DNA of 64,000 nt from Rhynchopus sp. YZ270_cl-10. Lineage: Eukaryota > Euglenozoa > Diplonemea > Diplonemida > Diplonemidae. Positions 53,213 through 63,844 of the stretch are shown piece by piece. The notes beneath the pieces were generated by a model that was not told where the DNA came from, did no database searches, and was given only the letters and a program-made list of their open reading frames with translations. The stretch is from the NCBI GenBank assembly GCA_964035575.1, contig OZ037835.1, positions 1,550,001 to 1,614,000 on the forward strand, given 5' to 3'. The position numbers and the translations under genes were made by a program. How positions within the stretch are numbered: the stretch's first letter is position 1; the number at the start of each line of letters is the position of its first letter.

Positions 53213-53338
53213 CGGTGTGGTGCGGTGGAAGGGTACGGCACAGGATTGGCTTCTTCGTGCGTAGTTGGAGAACGAGACGTTTTTGTGAAAACTGTCTCCC
53301 CAACAAGGGGTCAGCATCGTTTGCGCTCTGCGGGCTGT

Positions 53339-55498
53339 ATGCTGTCGGGGACAAGGGGTAAGGGTAGAACGCGAAGGGGGGTGGGGCGAGGGGTCGGACA
53401 CAGGGTGCGTCGAGGGAGGCGACGAGGGGCGTTTTTGGGCAGGGGGTCACTGCTGACATGTGGAGACGTGGAGGAGCATCCGGGTCCGTCGACCATGTCG
53501 CTTGGCACGGCAAACGTGACGTCTCTGAGGGCACACCCTGCGGTGGGGGAGTGGGATGTGGACGTTTGTGCTCTGCAGGAGGTGCGCCTCACAGAAGAAG
53601 AGATGAAGGGGGCAGCAAACGACGTGAAGGGGTATGGTGCCAAGCAGCTTCTCTTTGGTGCCCCTTGCAGACGAAGCCAGGGATCAGACCCTCTGCGCAC
53701 GCGCACGCAGAATGGTGGAGTTGCGATCATGACGTGCGCTGACATACCGACCAGAGCAGTACCGCCACAATGTGCCCAACAAGCGTGGAACGAATGCCGC
53801 TTTACGCATGCGCAGGTGGCATATGGGAGCGGGGGACGTAACATCTCTGTGTTCTCGTTTTATGGTGTGTGTGCCGACAGCGACCGCACGGAGCAACTCC
53901 TGACAGGCATCTTTGAAGAAGCAGCCAGCCTTGGGGACATACCGGTGTTCATTGCCGGAGACTTCAACGTAGAGGCTAACGAAAGTCTAGCCATTCGAGC
54001 GGCCATCTCCTCCGGCAAATGGGTTGATGCGGCAGATACCTACGCACAGCAGTTGGGTAAGGCAGCAGAGAACACATGCTATACCTCCACATCGTCTGGC
54101 AGACGTATCGACTTGGTGCTGGCGAACCACGTGGCTGCCCCTGCGATCTCCAAAGTGGTGGTCTGGAAAGAGAGCTGCCTCCCGGTACACAGACCGGTGG
54201 TGTTGACGTTAGACCTGACGCGATACGAGCAGAAGGCACCGCAGGCACGCCCTCCCCTTTCTTTGATCGGCGACGACTGGACGAAATGGCCGGCGAAGAA
54301 GGAGAAGGAGCTTGCAGCGAAGGTGATGCAGGAGAACGCTGCCCCTGAAGCCGACCTGACGAAGATGTCGGTTGAAGATCGCTGGGCACGCTTCTGCAAG
54401 ATTGCGGAGGACTACCTGCTGAAGAGAGGTGCTGCAGACTCAGACCCGAAGCAACAACGCCACAGGGGGAGAGGGGAGGTGCAACCCGACGTTCTCCGAC
54501 ATCGGACGGCCCGCATGGACTGCGACACGCCGGATGCTGTGAACCTGGAGACGGCTCAACTGCAGAAGACATGTCGTCAGATGGAGCAGCTCATTGGTGA
54601 TCGGAGGAAGCGCTTCGGTCAGCCATCTGCAGAATCGTTGAACGAACGGCAGCTGTGGGCGAAAATCCGCAAGAAGAAGCATCTACTGAAGAGTGACACC
54701 TGGGACCTCGACCTTCCTGGGATAGAGGCGTTGTGTGGGCTCCTTGGCTGCTTGAAGAAGAGGGGTTTTGTCCTGCTGGAGCAACGGCGTCGGGCCCGCA
54801 TCAAGGAATGGCGCCGCACAATGAAAGAACACATGAAGGAGAACCCAGCGAAGGTGTTCTCGTTCCTGCGGAAGGCTACGTCGTCACACACCACGTTCCT
54901 GAAACGGGAGGACGGCACGGTTACAGCTAACCTCCAGGAGATGGATGAACTGCTCATGGATGACCGTGCTTGGGGTGGGGTGTTCCGGATGTACGACGAT
55001 TCCGAAGAACCTGCGTGGACGACGTTCTTTGATAGGTTCAAGGAACACATTCCTGAAGGGACCCCTTGTGTATGCGAACCCCTGACCGCCGACGACCTCC
55101 GTACGACCATCGGCAAGATGAAGCGGAAAAAGGCGGCAGGCCTCGATGGGTGGAGGGTGGAGGAGCTGAAGGAACTGCCTTTGACACTGCTGGAGGAACT
55201 CGCGCGCTGCCTGAACCTGATCGAGGATACTGGGAACTGGCCCAGGGTGATTGCGAGGGCGTTGGTGGTGCTCATCCCCAAAGGAGAAGGCGAGGAGCCC
55301 CTGAAGCAGCGACCCATTACCATCACCAGTGTGATGTACAGGTTATGGGCGGCGACTCGACTCCGCAAAGTGGCGACGTGGCAGGAATCCTGGATTCACG
55401 AGCGGCAACACGGCTTCCGGAACAAACACGGAACCGAAGACCTGCTGTGGTTTCTCTGTGCGAAGATGGAGGAGGCTCTGACACACCTATCTATCTAG
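53339..55498 (+). CDS. LINE ORF2, first part: 2A-like motif, AP endonuclease, start of RT
   Basis: The first ATG in frame is 53,339; the frame is open back to the TGA at 53,210. An Arg-rich 40-residue leader ends in CGDVEEHPGP (53,459-53,488), a 2A-like ribosome-skipping motif with His where the consensus has Asn. The AP endonuclease follows at once: ANVTSLRAHP, ALQEVRLTEE, GGVAIM, FIAGDFNVEANE, RRIDLVLANH and VHRPVVLTLD give the catalytic Asn, Glu, Asp, Asn, Asp and His. A long linker leads into RT motifs (IGKMKRKKAAGLDGWRVEEL, VVLIPKGEGEEPLKQRPITI, HGFRNKHGTEDLLWF). The frame changes near 55,485. The endonuclease nicks target DNA for target-primed reverse transcription. Confidence 0.85.
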   Translation: MLSGTRGKGRTRRGVGRGVGHRVRRGRRRGAFLGRGSLLTCGDVEEHPGPSTMSLGTANVTSLRAHPAVGEWDVDVCALQEVRLTEEEMKGAANDVKGYGAKQLLFGAPCRRSQGSDPLRTRTQNGGVAIMTCADIPTRAVPPQCAQQAWNECRFTHAQVAYGSGGRNISVFSFYGVCADSDRTEQLLTGIFEEAASLGDIPVFIAGDFNVEANESLAIRAAISSGKWVDAADTYAQQLGKAAENTCYTSTSSGRRIDLVLANHVAAPAISKVVVWKESCLPVHRPVVLTLDLTRYEQKAPQARPPLSLIGDDWTKWPAKKEKELAAKVMQENAAPEADLTKMSVEDRWARFCKIAEDYLLKRGAADSDPKQQRHRGRGEVQPDVLRHRTARMDCDTPDAVNLETAQLQKTCRQMEQLIGDRRKRFGQPSAESLNERQLWAKIRKKKHLLKSDTWDLDLPGIEALCGLLGCLKKRGFVLLEQRRRARIKEWRRTMKEHMKENPAKVFSFLRKATSSHTTFLKREDGTVTANLQEMDELLMDDRAWGGVFRMYDDSEEPAWTTFFDRFKEHIPEGTPCVCEPLTADDLRTTIGKMKRKKAAGLDGWRVEELKELPLTLLEELARCLNLIEDTGNWPRVIARALVVLIPKGEGEEPLKQRPITITSVMYRLWAATRLRKVATWQESWIHERQHGFRNKHGTEDLLWFLCAKMEEALTHLSI
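53459..53488 (+). other. 2A-like ribosome-skipping motif
   Basis: CGDVEEHPGP followed by Ser. The canonical core is DxExNPGP with Pro next; here His replaces Asn and Ser follows. Similar N-terminal 2A peptides are known from trypanosome L1Tc/ingi and some metazoan LINEs. Activity with these changes is uncertain. Confidence 0.6.
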
Positions 55499-58212
55499 CC
55501 TCCTTCGACTATCAGAAGTGCTTTGACCGTGTTCCCCAAGAGATCATGTTCCAGCTCGTCGAACGGTTGGGTCTTCCCGACAACATGATGCGCCCCATCC
55601 GGGGTATATACAAGAAGCTGGGGAGGCGTTTCAAACTTCCGGCAGGTCTTGGCAAAGAATGGTTTGCGACGAATGGTATCCTCCAAGGATGCCCACTGAG
55701 CGTAATCTTCCTGAATGCGCTGGTGGCGGTGTGGATGAACGGGGTGGAGAAGGAAACGGGCACGCAGGGGCTGGCGTATGCTGACGACACCAACCTCCTG
55801 ACGAAGACCCTCGACCAGCTGCGAGCGGGTGTCGCCTTCACCGGACACTTTGCAGACTTGACGGGACAACGCGTCCACGCGGGGAAGAGCACGTGGCAGA
55901 GCAACCGTCCTGATGAAGAGGAAACTGTGCAGATGAACGGCGCGGATCTTACTCGCGTCGAGAAGTCGGAGTGCCTGGGGGCGACGGTGCAGGCCCGACA
56001 GGCTGGGACGCCCACGCTCCCGACGAAGCTGGAAGACACCATCGACGCATGCGGACCGCTAGCAGGTAAGGTGGGATGCCTCCCGCTGACTCAAGGTGAG
56101 AAAGCAGGCATCATGCAGGCTGCAGTGATGTCGAAATCTGTGTACGGTATCACGGTGCAGGACCCACCTGGGAAATACGTGAACAGTCTTGCAACTGCAG
56201 TGGAGAAAGGGGTCCACGGCGTGAACAAGATGAACCGAAGAAGCGTACCGGTCATGCTGAATGTCTTCGAGAAAGGCCATCTGCTCGACCCCTCGGTGGC
56301 ATTCGACTACAGAAGGATCATGACGTGGGCGGCGATGATACGCAAATCGGATGAGATCTGTTTGCTGGTCGAAAAGTGCAGGTCACGTGCGAAAGCGAAG
56401 CAGGCGAAGACTGGAGGACCCATCGGGTTGATTGCGCGAGCCCTCAGCCGCCTTGCGTGGTCATGGATAGACACGACAAAAGTGAAAACGCACGATGGGA
56501 GCATCGTTGATGTGAAGACAGTAAGCTTGGGTAGACTGGGCCACGTTGTGCGAGAACGGATGTTCTTCATTCGACTCTCCCGTACGAAGACGACTGCGAA
56601 GGCCAATGGCAAAGGCAGAGCTAACCTGAAGGGTATTGAAGCGGGGGTGGATAAGGAGAAAACCCTTGCTCTCACCCGAAGCAAAACTTTGACGGATTAC
56701 GAGGCGGGGACGCTACGACACATTGTAGCTGACGGTGCGATAACGGGGGTGCGACTTGCGAGAGCGCGCATACGGGACTCGGCCATCTGCGTGCACTGCG
56801 AAGCGGGGGTGGACGAAAATCACAAACACTTGTGGTGGGAATGTGAAGCATGGAGTAGCATTCGTGCGGAGTACCCCTTGCTGTTGGACATTGACAGATC
56901 GACCTGGCCAAACTGTCTCGCTATCTGCGGCATGTGCACACCGGACACACCTTTGGAATGCGCCCGTGTTGCAGACCTGCAGAAGATGATGGTGCGCATC
57001 CTCATCGCACGCTCCAAGTGGAGCAGACCGGAAGCGACGAACCCGCGACTGCAAGAAGACCGATACCCGTGGACGTGGGCGCCGGAGTTGGACACGACGA
57101 CGCAACACGCGAACAGTTTGGTGGACTACACCCCCCTGAAAAGGAGGTGGCCGTATGGACGTGCGCTGCTGCTGGCGTTTGCCTCCTGGCTGGGTGGTTT
57201 ACAATGGAGCGACGAAGCTGGACGTGAAGTCTCCCACATGGAGCTGCTCATCGACTTCGAGGTTGCCACAGGGATGGACATCCGACCTGGGGACAAGACC
57301 GGCAGAATAGCGCCGAAGCTGAAGCAGCCGAGGGATGGGACTGGGGAAGAAGTCAACAATGGGGGGGAAGACGACGGGAGTGAGGAAGACGACGATGATG
57401 ACGACGTGGTGCCAGTAGCGCTGGCCCACAGAGAAATGGCGAAGACGACCACCTTTGGGCATATGTTGGCTTCACTCAGAACCTTTTCGGAGAGCTCTCT
57501 CCATCCGGGGAAGGTGAAGGTAACGCATGTTCTCGCTTCGTTTGGGGCGAACGCCATCACAGGCATCGACCGCCGTCCTATCTTTGCCGGCGGAGAAGAA
57601 ACGTTGAAGGCATTGCGTGCGCTATACGATGCTGGTGTGGCGTACCGTCTGCAACGCAGCTCCGAAGGCATGTCTGAGGCGGAGCTCCGTGGTGGCGATA
57701 GAGCGAGAGGTACATGGATGGGGGAGTATTCTGCTGAGACGGCGTACCCCTCCACAGAAGTTAGGGGCAGGAGGGCACTACCATTCATCCAGCGGGCTGA
57801 ACAGGAGACATCTGCGCATGCTCGCTACCGGCACCATGAGCACGTGCGTCCAGGGGACGCACCCGTGAAGGCACCTGAAGGAGCGGTTCCGATCTTCCAG
57901 TTTGCGATATGTGTGCTGCACCGGAAGACGAAGTGTGATGCCTGCTCGAAGAACGCCCAGGCAGACCTGATGCATTGCTGCTTTGCGCACCACTCCAACG
58001 ACGACGGGTTACCGATCCGACACGAAGCATGCACTAAGCATAGACTCTCGAGGTGCGGGAACTGTGTGCAAGAGAAGAGTACGCTGGATCACTGCTGCCG
58101 CCGCCACCACGACACCTCGAAGGGGCGACAGACGACGCTGGGAGGCTTCTTCAAGAAGAAGCAGACGAAGCAGAAGGATGGGCACAGCAGGGGCGGTGAT
58201 GGACTTATGTAA
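55490..58212 (+). CDS. LINE ORF2, second part: reverse transcriptase and Cys-rich tail
   Basis: Continues the RT: IYLASFDYQKCFDRVPQEIM with the catalytic Asp, GILQGCPLSVIFLNALVAVW, then LAYADDTNLLTKT with the YADD box. A thumb/connection region follows, then a CCHC motif (CVHCEAGVDENHKHLWWEC, about 56,790-56,846). The last ~300 residues include an acidic run (SEEDDDDDDV), a Cys/His-rich segment (CDACSKNAQADLMHCC..., CGNCVQEKSTLDHCCRRHH) and RQTTLGGFFKKK, a PCNA-binding-type motif, near the C-terminus. No RNase H motif was recognised. The enzyme copies the element's RNA at the nicked site. Confidence 0.88.
58129..58152 (+). other. PIP-box-like motif (QTTLGGFF)
   Basis: Matches Q-x-x-[ILM]-x-x-[FY]-[FY] exactly and is followed by lysines, as in PCNA-binding peptides. 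Also present in the truncated copy (62,086-62,109). Confidence 0.65.
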
Positions 58213-58281
58213 CATCACCCCCACGATGTATTGTATCACCTATCTCGGATAGGGGTGCATGCATCGAAAACGGGCCCCCAC

Positions 58282-58300
58282 CCTGACGAAAACTAAGAAG
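58282..58300. repeat. Right target-site duplication of the LINE
   Basis: Exact match to 49,319-49,337. Confidence 0.9.
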
Positions 58301-59641
58301 TTCGAGGCCAGAGCAGCACTTCATGCGTTGGGTGAGGACATAACTGCAGAGAGGCTGGTGACTGTGGAGGATCCTGAGGTTGCGTGTTTGCTTCTGCAGG
58401 CGGAGGTTGCGACTGTCATTCCGAATCAGTTCTTGGCACGCACATCGTTAACAGCACTTGATCTGAGTGCTGTGTCCTGTGTGACGGAAATTGGTGATGA
58501 GTTTCTTCAGCGCTGCACATCGTTGACAAGCCTCGACCTGTCTGGGTTGACACGTCTCACGCGGATTGGTACCAACTTTCTTGCCAACTGCACCAGCCTC
58601 ACAACAGTGGACTTACCACCACTCAGCAATGTTACACACATTAGTACAGGCTTTCTTCACAACTGCAGCAGCCTCACCTCCGTAGACTTATCACCACTTC
58701 GCAATGTTACTCACATTAGTGAATACTTTCTAAACTGCAGCAGCCTCACCTCAGTAGATTTATCACCACTTCGCAATGTTACTCACATTAGTGAATACTT
58801 TCTTTACAACTGCAGCAGCCTCACAGAAGTGGACTTATCGCCACTTCGCAATGTTACAGACATTGGCGCAGCCTTTATGGAGAACTGCAGAAGCCTCACC
58901 CTAGTAGATTTATCATCCCTTTGCAATGTTACTCACATTAGTACATGCTTTCTTCACAAGTGCACCAGCCTCACAGAAGTGGATTTATCACCACTTCGCA
59001 ATGTTACTCACATTGATCCCTGGTTTCTTAGCTACTGTAGCAGCCTCACAGCAGTGCACTTGTCACCACTTGGCAATGTTACTCACATTGGCAGGGGCAT
59101 TCTTTACAACTGCAGCAGCCTCACCTCCGTAGACTTATCACCACTTCGCAATGTTACAGACATTGGTGCAGCCTTTATGGAGAACTGCAGCAGCCTCACC
59201 TCAGTAGATTTATCCCTTTGCAATGTTACTCACATTAGTACAAGCTTTCTTCACAAGTGCACCAGCCTCACAGAAGTGGACTTATCACCACTTTGCAATG
59301 TTACTCACATTGATCCCTGGTTTCTTAGCTACTGTAGCAGCCTCACAGCAGTAGACTTGTCACCACTTGGCAATGTTACACACATTGGCAGGGGCTTTTT
59401 TCACAAGTGCAGCAGCCTCACAGAACTAGACCTGTCACCGCTCAGCAGAGTTACGCACTTTGGTAAGCTTCCTGCTGACAGCTACACTTCGTTGAGGAGC
59501 ATCCACCTTGGCGGCTGCAGCAGTGCTGTGTCCAGCGTAATATGTCGATGTGGCGAGCTGAAGGAGTATGTGGTTGACGCACCTCCGACACGTGGCAGAG
59601 GCAAGACGAAAGCAGCCTTGACTCGCTGCAGTGTTTCGTAA
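58301..59641 (+). pseudogene. LRR copy 2, 3' part
   Basis: Resumes exactly at the point where the LINE entered (FEARAALHALGEDITAERLV) and is open to the stop at 59,641: about 17 BspA-type repeats and the C-terminal ELKEYVVDAPPTRGRGKTKA. The reading frame from the LINE's short 3' region continues into it, but no start codon of its own is evident. It differs from copy 1 in repeat order and number (the block ending SLTEVDLSPLRNVTHIDPWF occurs twice). Confidence 0.88.
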
Positions 59642-60270
59642 AGAGCGACAGGAGAAGCTAGGCAAGGAACGTAGAGCAGCTCCGCTGTGACAGCTGCTTG
59701 TCCCATTCTGCGACGTCGGTGTGAGTCTTAGAAGACAGTGTCTGAATGAGAGTCAGTGAGGCACTCAGAAAACACAGTTGCTTTCTCGTTGTGTATCTGT
59801 GCCATGCCAGCGAAGCAAACACCGTGCAAAACGATCTCGGAGTGGACGTGCATTCGCTCAAGATACTGCGCAGGTCGTCATTCTCCAGTACCCGTGATCC
59901 ATTTCGAGTCACAAAGACATCCACACTTAGACAACGAGGCTTTCAAGTACCAAACAAATGATATCTACCGCCAGCTGTTTGTTGTCTCTTGCGGGATGGT
60001 GACCCGCTTGTGACGCCGCCTGGGATACCCCTACACCTGCACGCATCAAACCTAAATGACAAGGCAGAGCAGTGGCGGGGTGCGTTTCTCTGTGCAGTCA
60101 CTCACTTGGGATATGTCGAATCTGGCTACGGGCATGAAGCCTCCGTTTTCCTGCAGGTCTTTACACAAAAGGACGTTACCATTAAGGACGCAAAGGTGTT
60201 CATGTGGCGCGGACGTGTTCTGAGAGAAGACACTAACGAAACACTCAAAGAAGAAATGGAGGGGAAGAAA
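59642..60270. repeat. LRR downstream segment, second copy
   Basis: Near-identical to 46,441-47,068. Similarity ends after GAAGAAATGGAG...GGGAAGAAAAAA, where copy 1 has the recombinase fossil and this copy has unrelated sequence. Confidence 0.85.
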
Positions 60271-61092
60271 AAATCACAGTTATTTATTTTATTTGACCGT
60301 TGTGAGAGTGGTAGAGAGGGGTGCGGTGGGTGGGGTGGGGGCAAAAGGCGGGTTTTTGTTTCATAAAAAGCGCAAGATTACTGGGACGTGTCCAGAACCA
60401 CCCCCAAAAACGGTTTTCTGGGGTTTTTGCGGGTGAAAAGGGTCAGCGCACAGGTGGTTTTGTGCTAGTTTTTTCCACAGCACCGACATGTGTGGCGTGT
60501 CTCCCAAATAACAAAAAAGCAAATGAATAAAAAGTATTGGAAGCAAAAAAGAAGAACAAAACAATGTGGTTTCCACCAGGGATAGGCTCTGAGTGACTAT
60601 ACAATGGCATTGACCCACTTCTAAAATGTGGTGCATGGGAGACAAATGTGCAGAGCTTTGTGTGCGAATGCAAAGGAAAACATGGTGCTTTGTGAACAGC
60701 TCTCAGCGGCCCTGTTCCAACAATGTAGCAAAAAGACTAAAAATAGAAAATACAAAACAAAATGTGAGGAGGGTGGAGGGGACTGATATTGTGTGCTCTT
60801 TCTTCCTGGTGTGGTTCAGTGGCCAGGTGGTGTCGTGTGTTGAGGAAACCCGAGTGGTTCGCAAAGAAGACCCTCGATCACCCCACACCCTTCTGCACAT
60901 TTCCAACAAAAGCGATGAGTCCTTAGGAGCGTACCTCTTCTCGAAGTACGCAACGACATGTTTTCCATCAAAAGGCCCCCCTACCTCCACCTGTTTTCAC
61001 ACCCCTATCACCCTTCTCCTCGTTGTTCACCCACCACAGCCCCAACTCCCACAACCCCACCACACAACAGAGCAACACAAAAGGAAGACAAA
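60271..61092. other. LRR copy 3 upstream region, no gene
   Basis: Unrelated to the upstream of copies 1 and 2 until the last ~60 bp. 60,930-61,020 matches 43,131-43,215 (CTTCTCGAAGTACGCAACGA). Holds short AT-rich stretches; no coding region is supported. Confidence 0.55.
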
Positions 61093-61302
61093 ATGGAAGT
61101 AGTTATCAAGGACTGTGCAGACAACTCGTACGTGATTGAGGTGGGTGTGGATGACACAACGGAGACGATGCGGCAGAAGGTGGCGTCTGCAGTGGGGTTG
61201 GCTGAGGACAGCTTCCACATGGGCTTCGGAGGGAAGGAGGAAGGAGACGACATTACGCAGCTAAGTGCTGGAGACACAATCATCCTGACGAAAAGTAAGA
61301 AG
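61093..61302 (+). pseudogene. LRR copy 3, 5' part (ubiquitin-like domain)
   Basis: Same domain as copies 1 and 2, with the site CCTGACGAAAAGTAAGAAG at 61,284-61,302 abutting the truncated LINE. Confidence 0.9.
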
Positions 61303-62239
61303 GAAGAAGACAACAATGGGGGGAAGACGACGGGAGTGGGGAAGACGACGATGATGACGACGTGGTGCCAGTAGCGCTGGCCCACAGAGAAATGGCGAAG
61401 ACGACCACCTTTGGGCATATGTTGGCTTCACTCAGAACCTTTTCGGAGAGCTCTCTCCATCCGGGGAAGGTGAAGGTAACGCATGTTCTCGCTTCGTTTG
61501 GGGCGAACGCCATCACAGGCATCGACCGCCGTCCTATCTTTGCCGGCGGAGAAGAAACGTTGAAGGCATTGCGTGCGCTATACGATGCTGGTGTGGCGTA
61601 CCGTCTGCAACGCAGCTCCGAAGGCATGTCTGAGGTGGAGCTCCGTGGTGGCGATAGAGCGAGAGGTACATGGATGGGGGAGTATTCTGCTGAGACGGCG
61701 TACCCCTCCACAGAAGTTAGGGGCAGGAGGGCACTACCATTCATCCAACGGGCTGAACAGGAGACATCTGCGCATGCTCGCTACCGGCACCATGAGCACG
61801 TGCATCCAGGGACGCACCCGTGAAGGCACCTGAAGGAGCGGTTCCGATCTTCCAGTTTGCGATATGTGTGCTGCACCGGAAGACGAAGTGTGATGCCTGC
61901 TCGAAGAACGCCCAGGCAGACCTGATGCATTGCTGCTTTGCGCACCACTCCAACGACGACGGGTTACCGATCCGACACGAAGCATGCACTAAGCATAGAC
62001 TCTCGAGGTGCGGGAACTGTGTACAAGAGAAGAGTACGCTGGAGCACTGCTGCCGCCGCCACCACGACACCTCGAAGGGGCGACAGACGACGCTGGGAGG
62101 CTTCTTCAAGAAGACGAAGCAGACGAAGCAGAAGGATGGGCACAGCAGGGGCGGTGATGGACTTATGTAACATCACCCCCACGATGTATTGTATCACCTA
62201 TCTCGGATAGGGGTGCATGCATCGAAAACGGGCCCCCAC
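61303..62239 (+). mobile_element. 5'-truncated copy of the LINE (0.94 kb)
   Basis: Corresponds to the last ~940 bp of the full-length LINE (from about 57,343), ending at the same CGGGCCCCCA. Flanked by 19-bp copies differing at one base (61,284-61,302 and 62,240-62,258), at exactly the same host position as the full-length insertion. It retains the Cys/His-rich tail and the QTTLGGFF motif. A 1-bp difference near 61,812 changes the frame. Confidence 0.9.
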
Positions 62240-62258
62240 CCTGACGAAAACTAAGAAG

Positions 62259-63323
62259 TTCGAGGCCAGAGCAGCACTTCATGCGTTGGGTGAGCGGAAC
62301 ATCACTGCAGAGAGGCTGGTGACTGTGGAGGATCCTGAGGTTGCGTGTTTGCTTCTGCAGGCGGAGGTTGCGACTGTCATTCCGAATCAGTTCTTCGCGC
62401 GCACATCCTTCACAGCACTTGATCTGAGTGCTGTGTCCTGTGTGACGGAAATTGGTGATGAGTTTCTTAGGCGCTGCACAAGGTTGACAAGCCTCGACCT
62501 GTCTGGGTTGACACGTCTCACGCGGATTGGTACCAACTTTCTTGCCAACTGCACCAGCCTCACAACAGTGGACTTACCACCACTCAGCAATGTTACACAC
62601 ATTAGTACAGGCTTTCTTCACAACTGCAGCAGCCTCACCTCCGTAGACTTATCACCACTTCGCAATGTTGCACACATTAGGGAATACTTTCTAAACTGCA
62701 GCAGCCTCACCTCAGTAGACTTATCGCCACTTCGCAATGTTACTCACATTAGTGAATACTTTCTTTACAACTGCAGCAGCCTCACCTCAGTAGACTTATC
62801 ACCACTTCGCAATGTTACAGACATTGGTGCAGCCTTTATGGAGAACTGCAGAAGCCTCACCTCAGTAGATTTATCACCACTCAGCAATGTTACTCACATT
62901 AGTACATGCTTTCTTCACAAGTGCACCAGCCTCACAGAAGTGGATTTATCACCACTTTGCAATGTTACTCACATTGATCCCTGGTTTCTTAGCTACTGTA
63001 GCAGCCTCACAGCAGTAGACTTGTCACCACTTGGCAATGTTACTCACATTGGCAGGGGCTTTCTTCACAAGTGCAGCAGCCTCACAGAACTAGAACTGTC
63101 ACCGCTCAGCAGAGTTACGCACTTTGGTAAGCTTCCTGCTGACAGCTACACTTCGTTGAGGAGAATCCACCTTGGCGGCTGCAGCAGTGCTGTGTCCACT
63201 CGAATATGTCGATGTGGCGAGCTGAAGGAGTCTGTGGTTGATGCACCTCCACCTCCACCTCCACCTCCACCTCCACCTCCACCTCCACCTCCACCTCCAC
63301 CTCCACCTCCACCTCCACCTCCA

Positions 63324-63362
<39 letters not shown>

Positions 63363-63383
63363 GGCTTAGAGTTTTTGTTGTGA
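62259..63383 (+). pseudogene. LRR copy 3, 3' part, ending in microsatellite
   Basis: About 14 BspA-type repeats, closely related to copy 2 but with one block fewer. After GELKESVVDAPP the frame runs into (CCACCT)n and then poly(T), giving a meaningless Pro/Phe tail to 63,383. The normal C-terminus (TRGRGKT...) is lost. Split from its ubiquitin-like domain by the truncated LINE. Confidence 0.85.
63244..63325. repeat. 6-bp satellite (CCACCT)n, first array
   Basis: About 14 units grown from the CCACCTCC found in the normal gene (compare 46,199-46,207). Immediately followed by 33 T residues (63,326-63,358). Confidence 0.95.
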
Positions 63384-63820
63384 GGGTGGTGGGAAGGAAA
63401 CGCGATGGGGAAATAAAGCACAGTGGATAACCCTTTCCAGATGAAAGTGAGGGTAAGAGGTAGAAAATGACTAAGAGGCACTGGGGCGACTACAGACATT
63501 ATCATCCACTGAAAAGAAACTGAAAAGAAAAACAAATGGAACAACAATAACACAAACGGGGCAGAAGGAACACCGGCACCACAGGGTGTGTGAGACACTG
63601 TGAAATTCGCTGAAATCGCAGGGCTACTCCAGAAAACTGTGAGGGGGGTGGGAAATTGTGGGAAACAAACAAAGGACAAGAGAAATTGTTTTCTGTACAT
63701 CTAATCATTCACAAAAAATTTATTTACATTCTACCTTCTAGAAAAAACTGTACAGCACAAAAAAAAAAAAAAAAAAAAAAAAAAAAACGGAAAAGTAAAA
63801 AGTAAAACCAGGAGATGGCG
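63359..63820. other. Segment between poly(T) and poly(A)
   Basis: Bounded by T33 at 63,326-63,358 and A29 at 63,759-63,787. The host sequence GGCGAGCTGAAGGAGTCTGT occurs on both sides (63,215 and 63,818), so this is a segmental duplication or an insertion with a long target duplication. No gene or SINE-like promoter was recognised. Confidence 0.5.
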
Positions 63821-63844
63821 AGCTGAAGGAGTCTGTGGTTGATG

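Larger units (their letters stand above)
49338..58281 (+). mobile_element. Full-length LINE (APE-type non-LTR retrotransposon), 8.9 kb
   Basis: Bounded by a 19-bp target duplication. Order: short 5' UTR, OTU-like protease and RNA-binding-like region, alanine-rich coiled coil, second protein with 2A-like motif, AP endonuclease, reverse transcriptase, CCHC motif and Cys/His-rich tail. The 3' end is a 69-bp UTR ending CGGGCCCCCA with no poly(A) tail. It lies in the coding strand orientation of LRR copy 2. There are two apparent frame changes (near 51,470 and 55,485) plus one in-frame stop between the two genes, so this copy is probably inactive unless some are programmed. No RNase H domain was recognised. 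Confidence 0.92.

Noticed and set aside
51232-53241. 669-codon minus-strand frame opposite the LINE coiled coil
   Set aside because: It is the antisense of the alanine-repeat minisatellite (Ser/Cys/Ala/Arg-rich) and shadows a better supported sense frame.
60321-60530. Short open frames upstream of LRR copy 3
   Set aside because: No conservation, splice signals or domains; they are treated as non-coding spacer.
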